Shown one piece after another: positions 53,266 through 64,000 of a DNA stretch of 64,000 nt; position 1 is the stretch's first letter, and every line of letters begins with the position of its first letter. A program made the translations under genes and the position numbers. The notes under the pieces are model-generated. The model was not told where the DNA came from. It saw only the letters and a list, made by a program, of their open reading frames with translations, and did no database searches. The DNA comes from Perca fluviatilis (taxonomy: Eukaryota > Chordata > Actinopteri > Perciformes > Percidae), in the NCBI RefSeq assembly GCF_010015445.1, contig NC_053114.1, positions 23,755,079 to 23,819,078 of the forward strand, given 5' to 3'.

Positions 53266-55685
53266 AGCAGCAAACAAATATTTCCTATGTAAAGATATAG
53301 TAGAGTAATGGTGTCCTGAGCATAGAATGAAGTCATACTCCCTCTGTGTGTGTTGTAATCTGAGCTTCTCTGTTCTTTGTTTTAATAGCCAGTCCGGCCG
53401 CGTGCGCATGTTAGATCGTGTGGCCGTGAAAAAACGAAGTTAGCCTATTTCAAGTCTTGGGAAACGGTCTGCGAAAGCTGCGGAGGCAATCCCAGCCTGA
53501 TGTTTTTTTTCTCAGTACTTTTAATACAGCCCCTCTGAATATAAGTGTCAACGGCAGAGCAGAAAATAAGATCTCTTCTTCTTCTCTTCTCTTCTTCTCT
53601 CTTCTAACATAAAAACTTAACAATACCGCACACTACAACCTGCTTTTTCTCTGTTCCCCCTTTAACATAAAACTGCTCATTCACATCACTGAAACCTATG
53701 TGTACTGTCACCCTAACCTCCCACACCCAGGGTAAAGGAACTCTGTTGCCATGGAAACAGAGAGGGCCTAAATTCTGAGCTGCTGAGAATCCATCCCATC
53801 TTCTTAGACAAGGCTGCTGCTGCTGCCGCCACGTGGTACAAGATAAAGCTGAAGTCAAAAATTAGCTCAATCTTCTCTTTTATAAATCTGACACATCTTA
53901 AGCATGAGCCAACGACTGTAATGTTCACAACTGACACAACAGGGTTTCCGTCACAGTGCACAAACCACACACAAACAAAAACACTCCACACTACAAGGTG
54001 GTGTAATTGCTTTTAAGTGTGATAAATTATTCAGAGCAAAACATTTCCCCACTGAGACCTGTTCTAGAAATTGAGCGTGGACCAAAACAGGAATGGATGT
54101 GAAAGCAAAGCTAAAATTACATCAAAACACCAGAACTACTGAAAGTCACTGAGCAATGAGCAAACACTGTCAGTCAACTGAGGCTAAAAATGTCTACTAT
54201 ATGTCTAATAAGAGAATTACATGCTGCTATGACTGAACTAAAGCTTGTCTGGCAAACGCGCCTTGAATAGTGAGCTGATCAGAAGAATACTGTATGTCAC
54301 AGGAAAGCAACACAGGGCTACAGTATATTCCACTGTCGGGTCAGCTGGTCTGATTTGATCAATAAAATTAATTTCACTGCTTCGTTAAGTAAACATCGCA
54401 GGGTAAGTACAGTGCTTAATGTTATATATTCAATATTGACAGCTACCTACGTGTTGGTGAGCAAAAATTAGTATTAATATACTGTAAACAAAAACGGAAA
54501 CAAAGTGCATGAAGGCAAGAACAATAGGTCATCTTTAACCAGCTATAGCATGTCAATTCAATACTATAGAGCAGGGACGGGGTGGGGCTGAGTTTGTTAC
54601 CATGTAAGCACAACAACACCAATATTGCTCTTTTCCTTGAATCAATCTTCCCATCATTCTGCACTCTTTTAATTTTTTTTCCGTCCATCCATCTCCCCTT
54701 CTTGTTTCTTTTCTCAACCAATCTGCCCACACCCTCCAGTAATTCCTCCATGCCTCCTCCATCCTGCTCTTCTTATGTCCCTGTTTGAGAAATGCTGACC
54801 TGCAGACTCCCTAATGTGACCAATCAATATCACACAGAGGACAGCCGACCGCTGGACATACCAATATGAAGACACACTTCCTGGAATGTATGCAGCTAGG
54901 CATCCCTTCAGCCAATATCTCTTACTCATACACACACACAGCATGCACATACACACCCTACAAACCAAGAGTGATTGATTAATTTAATTTAATTTATGTG
55001 AACTATATATGACCCTGTGTAAAAAAAAAAGAGGCTTTCTCACTTACAGGCTGCTGCTGTGGATGTCATAGATCATTGATTCATCTATCTATAGAAATAA
55101 CATTGATCCTGCCTGCCCTTGCTGCCTGACATTACAGATGCATAGTGCCGCGGGATGAGCTAACATGAGGGGCAGGGAGCATGTCATTATGCAGAGAGCT
55201 GCATATCTTTAGATAATAAATCACTGCGATCAAAACCAAAGCCATAGGGAACCTGAAAGCTACAGCTTATATATTTGCTGCTGGTTAATGGCGAATGCAA
55301 TTAATGAGTGGCTTCATCATCTGTTGCCAATGGCAGGCATGAACCTGTAGAGGTGATCAATCACTATAAGCTTTAAAAGTAACTGACAAGTGAAAAGTAC
55401 ACAGAGTGTAAACAGGAATGTAAACCATGGCCTTTAGTTTACATTGCTATTCCTATACTTTTATACAACTCTGTAAATTTGACTTTTTGTATTAATTCAG
55501 TGTGGCGATGTGTTACTACAGCAGTGTGCATCAGTACAAGCATTACCAACACATGATCAGGAATGGTGTGCTATGACGTTTCTCAGAGATTCGACTAGCG
55601 GTTTGTACGAAAAATAAGACCTAAACATCAAGACAGCATTTGAGCTGTTCATACTGCCATCTGTTGAGAAAATCCTGCTCGAGAC
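53266..55685. other. Non-coding stretch without recognised gene
   Basis: It contains a ctcttcttctctt run near 53573-53606. The stretch from about 55060 to 55400 reads as unique sequence, low in repeats and with AT-core motifs (tttagataataaatcact, gcaattaatgagtgg), and may be a conserved non-coding element. Minus-strand frames at 54443-54751 and 53713-53991 have no domain. Confidence 0.35.
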
Positions 55686-55689
55686 GACA

Positions 55690-56052
55690 AACATGGAAGG
55701 GAGAAGGGTGTTTGCTAGATGGAGATCGACAAAACACACCTGGATGCTTACATGGGGCTGCTGCATCTTGCTGGGGTGTACAGATCCTGGAATGAGGCTA
55801 CATGTATGGAAAGTGTTCCACCCATTTGTCCCAAACATCCATAACAGGAGCAAGCTGTCATTCCCTTAACTCATAACTCTTGAAACAGAGGATAACACAT
55901 AAAGGTCCGAAGTGACATGGTAGCATGAAATATACACTGGCCTGACTCAGCATCCCATACGCTGTAGCCTCATTAGAGGATCTGTACAACCCCATGTACG
56001 CATCCAAGTGTGTGTTGTCCATCTCCATCCAGCAAACACCCTTCCATGTGTG
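55690..56052. repeat. Local inverted repeat (arms ~90-115 bp, spacer ~160 bp)
   Basis: The left arm (55690-55803) and right arm (55963-56052) are inverted copies. Shared blocks include acatggaaggg, ggtgtttgctagatggagat, ggatgcttacatgggg, gtacagatcct and aatgaggctac. The left arm holds an extra stretch of about 18 bases (ctgctgcatcttgctggg) relative to the right. No target duplication or family is recognised. It could fold into a long imperfect hairpin if transcribed. Confidence 0.75.
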
Positions 56053-57120
56053 GATGTTTTCAGTTGGTGCTCTGCCTTGGGTGTGATAAGGGATTGACGA
56101 CCATTACATTTGTAATGGTCAAATGTAATTTGTAATTTATGTAAGAAGACCTCTTTTTGAGCATCTGTGTCATTATATGTGTATTCTTGTTCAAAGACTT
56201 ACCTTTTTCCTAACCTAAATCTATATGCCCAATTTTGACCCGTAAGACCACAGCTGTTACTATGGTTAATAATATTAAAGTGGCTATATGTAACTTTTAG
56301 TTTGTGTTGACTTTAGAGGCCGCTTTGGACAAAAGCGGTTTTTACCACACTTGCTCACCACACTCAAAAAGGTCTTTTCTTTACAGTACTGTATTACTCA
56401 CTGTAGATTACTGAGTTAACGTTACCGGGAGGTCATATAGTCGCAATGAATATTTTGCTCTGACAGAAAATCCATACCTGCAAACTCAGAAGGGCTGAAA
56501 AAGGAGACATTTTACCCCGGACTAAAAGGAATAAAATGTCCGTGCTAAATGACGTAATTTAATGTTGGCTACTGATGTACAACCACATCGCGCAATTTAA
56601 AGTTATGTTATGAATGAAATAGACACATTACATACCTTAGGGCCAATTCGGGGACGTTTTTGAATCATTTACAATCCCGTAATTGTCTCCATCTCTTGAA
56701 AGCCTGACTGAGTGTAACCTGGATTTCGCATGTCGTTTTCACTTTCCCTTTTAGCTTTATGTTGTTCTTCGTTTAATATCCTTCTTATCTGTGATGGCCC
56801 TGCCCCAGTATCAGCCATAACTACAGCAGATAACTTCTATAATAAAATAAAAATACAAGTAGGCCAAAATAAAGAAATCTCCTGCTACCTTTTACCTGGC
56901 TGGATACACTAACAAAGACTTTTCCGGTGATACACCAAAATCTGTGACCCGTCAGAATATGTGCTCTTAGCATCGTGTATTTGCCATAAATCGTTTTGTG
57001 TCTTTGCGGGAAAAATTTGACCCGGGCAGAGGCATTAATTAAAAACTACATAAAAATAGCATTTCACTGTTAGTCTCGTTTGCTGTTACAGTTCATTTAT
57101 GATCATCAGATGGAACATTA
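56053..57120. other. Unassigned stretch, partly repeat-like
   Basis: A small hairpin (gaccattac / gtaatggtc) lies at 56099-56120. The phrase taaagtggctatatgtaact near 56279 resembles a teleost MITE end, but I could not find its partner. Confidence 0.35.
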
Positions 57121-57452
57121 CACATAATGCGTAACTTTTTGATATTAATAAACGTCCGTTACATTCAAGCCATTGCCAAATTAGTTGATACAAAGCTCCA
57201 CAAAACTCCCTCTGTATTTCTCAGTATGGCTGTGTCCAGAAGATTGGGTCATCCGGCGACTCGAGTGAAGATAATTCAATTGTCATGTTTTTTTAATCCT
57301 CTGTGTCCTCCTTGGCTCCTAGCAACTGCGTGGGGGAGGGGTGGGGGTGCTGCGCGATCATGGAAGGCTTGTATTGTGTGGACGCACCAACCGTTTTGTT
57401 GTCATTACTTAGAATTCCTCATGGGGACGACATAAACTACGCACTATAGCTT
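57121..57452 (+). mobile_element. MITE copy 2 of the 41.6-kb family
   Basis: It matches 41618-41962 in the same orientation: ttgatattaata(a)acg, cattcaagccattgcca, ctcgagtgaagataatt, aatcctctgtgtcc, ggggaggggtgggggtg, gttgtcattacttagaatt, actacgcactatag. The left end has diverged (cacataatgcgtaact). A ta lies at both outer edges. Confidence 0.7.
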
Positions 57453-57590
57453 TAAGATTAAAGGTCTAGGGGCCACCACAAACATAAAAAAAACAATGCG
57501 TTTGGCAGACTTGGACTCACGTTTTTGAATTAAAGAAGGAACTTGAGGTATAATAATCAGTAAATTAACATGTTTGACCTGTTTAAGATA

Positions 57591-57665
57591 CTGTCTATCC
57601 CTCCCTCCTCTACTCGCACAGTGAGTAGAGGAGGGAGGGATAGACAGAACCTCTACTCACTGTGC
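57591..57665. repeat. Perfect 25-bp hairpin with overlapping inverted duplication
   Basis: 57591-57615 and 57623-57647 are perfect reverse complements around a 7-base loop. In addition 57616-57631 (gcacagtgagtagagg) is the reverse complement of 57650-57665. The insert 57616-57647 is exactly the inverse of the sequence obtained by reading 57591-57615 and then the actgtgc at 57658-57664. This is the signature of a template-switch inverted duplication. Confidence 0.85.
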
Positions 57666-57687
57666 CCACATCACTATAGCAACAAGG

Positions 57688-58370
<683 letters not shown>

Positions 58371-58688
58371 ATAGTGGTAGAAGAAATACTAAGATCTTTT
58401 AATCAGCAAAGCTAATTTTAACTGCTTTACTGCATATACTGTTGAGTTTTATCTGTAACAATGCATCCTATTTTATAAACTGATCATATAGTATGTTTAA
58501 AGCAAAGTAAATAGTAACAGTAATAGCTGTTAGATAAAAGTAGTGGAGTGAAAAGTACTATATTTTTTTCTGAAATAGTAGTAGTATAGTAGTAAGTGGT
58601 ATGCAATGGTAATATTCAAGCAAAGACTTCAAAACTGTACTGAAGCACAGCACTTGAGTAAACACACTTAGTTACTTTCCAACATTAG
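58371..58688. mobile_element. Decayed MITE of the gtggtagaag / agtac-rich family
   Basis: It begins tagtggtagaagaaatacta and ends with cacttgagtaaac, acttagttactttcc and aacatta. The order of motifs matches the family copy at 6306-7057, with the ends partly eroded. A (tag)n tract follows at about 58690-58745. Confidence 0.5.
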
Positions 58689-58689
58689 T

Positions 58690-58745
58690 TGTAGTAGTAG
58701 TAGTAATAGTAGTAGTAGCAGTAGCATCAGTAGTTGTAGTAGTTG
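58690..58745. repeat. (TAG)n trinucleotide tract
   Basis: Imperfect tag/gta repeats with tca and ttg interruptions. Confidence 0.85.
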
Positions 58746-59741
58746 GTAAAATGACAGCATTTTGTTTTGCAGCAAAACTATAACTGAAAGTAACAAAAAC
58801 TGTGAAACTAAATTATACACAGAAACAAATCTCCCTAATAAGTCTCCCTAAGTTATTAGTGTAGGTGGTAGCAGCAGGATTTCTCTATTTAGTATTATCA
58901 TTATTATTCTTTATATCTTTGTTTTTCATTTTAATATTGTGTCACACATACATATGATATACATGCACATCCCAGTGTACTAACAATATTTCTTTCAAAT
59001 GTAGCATATTCTAATAATTTATCATGCTGAGAAAATCAAAATGACTCCATTTTAACCTAATAGATAGTATATATGCAGATATGTAACCTGCAATACCATC
59101 ACACACACTCACCATCACACACATCATTCTTACTGACAGTTTGCTCTTTTTCTTACTTTAATGACATTTTTTTTATTCTGTTCACCATGAACTGACATGA
59201 TTATTAAATCGATTCTAAAAACATACAAACATACTGTATTATACACAACATGCCTGTCTTTTGATTTGTATATCAAGTTCAACATTAATACTAATAACGT
59301 AGTATTGGTGCTGCCCCTAGAGGCAGATAAAGACAGAGCAGAGCTGTGGTCTAAGATATTGCCTACTGACTTTATGTGTAGCCTTCTCTTTATTGCATCA
59401 TATTTCTACAGAAGTTATATCCACATGTGTATGTGTATGTGTGGGTCCATGTATGCAGAACAGTTGTAACGTCCTGCAGCCAAGACACCTGACTGCTTTA
59501 AAAGTTGGGCCTCACACGCAACACACAGACACCATAGCATATGTATACTCACTATCTAATGAGGTACTTTGACTTAAATTGATTAAAATAAGGAAACTAA
59601 CTTCTTTATCCAGCATCCAAGATATCTGTTGAATTTCAAGATTTGACTTTTTTATGAGCCTTGTTATTCCTTCAAAGAAGCTGGTGGGCCAAATTTACCT
59701 TACAAATTCAGCAGCTTTTGGCTGATGTCTGGTTTTACTTT
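58746..59741. other. Non-coding stretch without recognised gene
   Basis: AT-rich, with no domain-bearing frame and no element ends. Confidence 0.35.
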
Positions 59742-62228
<2,487 letters not shown>

Positions 62229-62230
62229 TA

Positions 62231-62822
62231 CCCCTTTTCCACCATCAGAAGCAGGTGCTGGTTCAGAGCTAGAGCTAGTGCCGGTTCGGAGTTGGTTCGA
62301 CTGACGAGCCTCCAAAGAACCGATTTGCTTTTCCACAGGCTAAGGAGCCAGCACAGAGCCAGGTCTTATGTCACTGTTTACGTCTCATCTTTCCCAGCAA
62401 CATTAGCGCGGTGCCGCCAAACACAAACACACCATAAACAATGGCGGACGTTGCTTTGCTATTGATATTCATGGCTTTGCGGACCTACATCGGCATCCAT
62501 CGGCTCACCTTTATAGTGCAAGAAAGCAACTTGTTTCCTCCTCTGACCACTGCTGTTGTTGTTTAATCGCGTCCATCGTGTTTATCTGCTAATTCAAAAA
62601 TGGCGGTCACAAGTTTCTGTTCGTCTTGTTGGTCAAGGTAACCCCTCCCCTAGCCGCTGACGTAAGCAGTTCTTACTTCTGGCCCAGCAATGATTTGGTG
62701 CTACTTAAGAACCACTTTTACTGGTTCGGAGCTGGTGCTTCGGTGGTCGAAAAACAAAGAACCGCTTTGAAACTAGGCTCTGGCTCCGAACCAGCACCAG
62801 CTCTGCCTTGGTGGAAAAGGGG
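62231..62822. mobile_element. MITE with cccctttttccacca-type long inverted ends and TA flank
   Basis: The left end ccccttttccacca (62231) is inverted at the right end ...tggtggaaaagggg (62822). Inverted similarity (ggtgctggttc, gagc, accgg) extends inward imperfectly for about 70 bp. ta lies on both flanks (62229-62230 and 62823-62824). The interior has aacaatggcgg, a good initiation context, starting a 41-codon frame (62441-62566) reading MADVALLL, and a second aaaaatggcgg at about 62598. These may be relics of a transposase N-terminus, but that is weak. Confidence 0.75.
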
Positions 62823-62963
62823 TATATGACTCATTACCAAACTCTGGCTTGTCTACAGTGATGCCTGAAATACTTTCTGCTGTATTCATTTCAGTGTCTG
62901 CTATGTATTCACAGATTAGGAAATGTAAGGCTTGTACCCAAGCAAATAACAGCTAAAGAGGCT
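62823..62963. other. Short spacer
   Basis: Nothing is recognised between the MITE and the LINE fragment. Confidence 0.4.
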
Positions 62964-64000
62964 GTGAGATGTGTACCTATATTTTATTCTCTTTGTACAT
63001 GCTCCCATTGGGCTCCATTCTTCACAAACATATCTTATCACTGTTATACTGATGACACACAGCTGTACCTGCCTCTAAAAACAGATGATACCAATTCTTT
63101 AAAGTCCCTTTTTCACTGCCTGAAAGACATTAAGTGCTGGATGGCTAACAACTTTCTCCAACTTAATGAGAGTAAGACGGAATTCATGTTGTTTGGCCCC
63201 CCAAATTCAGTTGACGAACTTTCGAAAAATGTTGGGACTTTAGCCTCAAGTGTGCGCCCTTTTGCCAGAAATCCAGGTTTCATCTTTGACCCAGCATTAC
63301 AATTTGACAAACAAATTAGTTCTGTTGTCAAATGTAGCTTTTTTCATCTCAGGACTATTGCCAAACTAAAATCCTTTCTCTGTCGTAAGGACTTGGAGAC
63401 TGTTCGTTTCGTATTGACTACTGCAATTCCTTGTATGGGATTTGCCAATCATCTTTATCACGCCTGCAGCTTGTCCAGTTGCTAGATTGTTGACTGGTAC
63501 CAGAAGGAGGGATCATGTCTCCCCGATATTGCCTTCTCTTCACTGGTTACCGGTCAAATATAGAATTGATTTTAAGGTAATGTTACTTATTTTTAAGGCT
63601 TTACATGGATTGGCCCCTTTATATATTGCTGATCTCCTTACCCTACATCACTCCTCCAGGAACCTAAGATCGTCTAATCAGTTCCTTTTAGCTATTCCCC
63701 AGTCTCGGATGAAAACAAAGGGTGATCGTGCCTTCTCCGTTGTGGCCCCGAGACTGGAATGAACAAACTTCCAATTCATATCAGGTCCTCCTCTACTGCG
63801 GAGATATTTAAGTCTCGTCTTAAAACACATTTTTATTCTTTGGCGTATGATTTAGTTTAGGGACATTTGTATATAAGTGTGTTGTTTCTATGATGTTCAT
63901 TGTGTCTATATTTGTATTGTCTTCCTTTGTTTTTATAACATAATATGACTTTGTACAGCACTTTGTTCAGCCTAGGTTGGTTTTACATGTGCTCTATAAA
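62964..64000 (+). pseudogene. L2-like LINE reverse transcriptase and 3' end (plus strand, truncated, frameshifted)
   Basis: The frame from about 63010 shows the RT catalytic box as CYTDDTQLYLPL (the family's usual box reads YADD), then LKDIKCWMANNFLQLNESKTE, LFGPPNS, and GFIFDPALQFDKQISSVVK. A frame change near 63400 and an in-frame stop interrupt it. The C-terminal motifs RLLTGTRRRDHVSPIL, LHWLPVKYRIDFKV, IFKALHGLAPLYI and TKGDRAFSVVAPRL follow in another frame to about 63757. A further shift leads to a short 'SRLKTHFYSLAYDL' tail. The 3' untranslated end reads gcactttgttcagcctagg and then gtgctctataaa at the window edge, which is the family's usual terminus. The copy lacks endonuclease and most of the RT and is non-functional. 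Confidence 0.9.

Noticed and set aside
52954..53409. 151-codon minus-strand frame as a host gene
   Set aside because: Another frame of the same strand encodes L2-like RT motifs, so this frame is a shadow of a LINE fragment.

Overview
This window looks like euchromatic DNA from a teleost fish, most likely a percomorph. The evidence is low overall GC, many long CA/TG dinucleotide arrays, and a dense population of repeat families of teleost type: hAT elements with cagtgtttccca ends, a tRNA-derived SINE, L2-like LINE fragments, and many short TA- or TTAA-flanked miniature elements. I find no convincing host protein-coding exon, tRNA, rRNA or CRISPR array. The window is best read as an intron or gene-poor interval. 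One moderately CpG-rich stretch near 20.4-21.3 kb could be a promoter or first exon, but this is unproven.

Layout. 0.15-1.7 kb: a hAT element with a second hAT, flanked by a perfect 8-bp duplication, nested inside it. 5.1-5.75 kb: another hAT-type element. 6.0-7.45 kb: one miniature element nested in another. 8.1-9.0 and 12.75-13.15 kb: two copies of one unnamed repeat. Each carries a different insertion that the other lacks, so each gives the empty site for the other. 9.5-10.4 kb: a probable dispersed repeat running into a CA array. 22.4-24.0 kb: a large inverted repeat enclosing a common percomorph-type repeat. 25.0-25.7 kb: a MITE. 26.58-26.9 kb: a SINE. 33.2-35.75 kb: three MITEs, including two 314-bp copies of one family in opposite orientation. 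41.6-42.5 kb: a MITE and a hAT with a perfect 8-bp duplication. 44.1-46.15 kb: a long unclassified repeat with a captured LINE fragment. 47.1-52.4 kb: a DIRS-type tyrosine-recombinase retrotransposon. 52.55-53.27 kb: an L2-like LINE 3' fragment on the minus strand. 55.7-56.05 and 57.59-57.67 kb: local inverted duplications. 57.7-60.0 kb: a direct duplication, each copy ending in a long CA array. 62.2-62.8 kb: a MITE with long inverted ends. 62.96-64.0 kb: an L2-like LINE 3' fragment on the plus strand that runs off the window.

The most informative unit is the DIRS element. Its structural parts can all be read directly: a left inverted terminal repeat; gag-like, RT/RNase H/MTase-like and tyrosine recombinase frames; an internal complementary region made of the two element ends joined back to back; and a longer right inverted repeat. 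All three genes are broken. Gag shows several frame changes, the RT appears to have lost its finger region and has an in-frame TGA, and the recombinase has two frameshifts. The copy is therefore not autonomous. The SINE at 26.6 kb and the LINE at the right edge have similar 3' tails, which suggests that the SINE family uses L2-type machinery.
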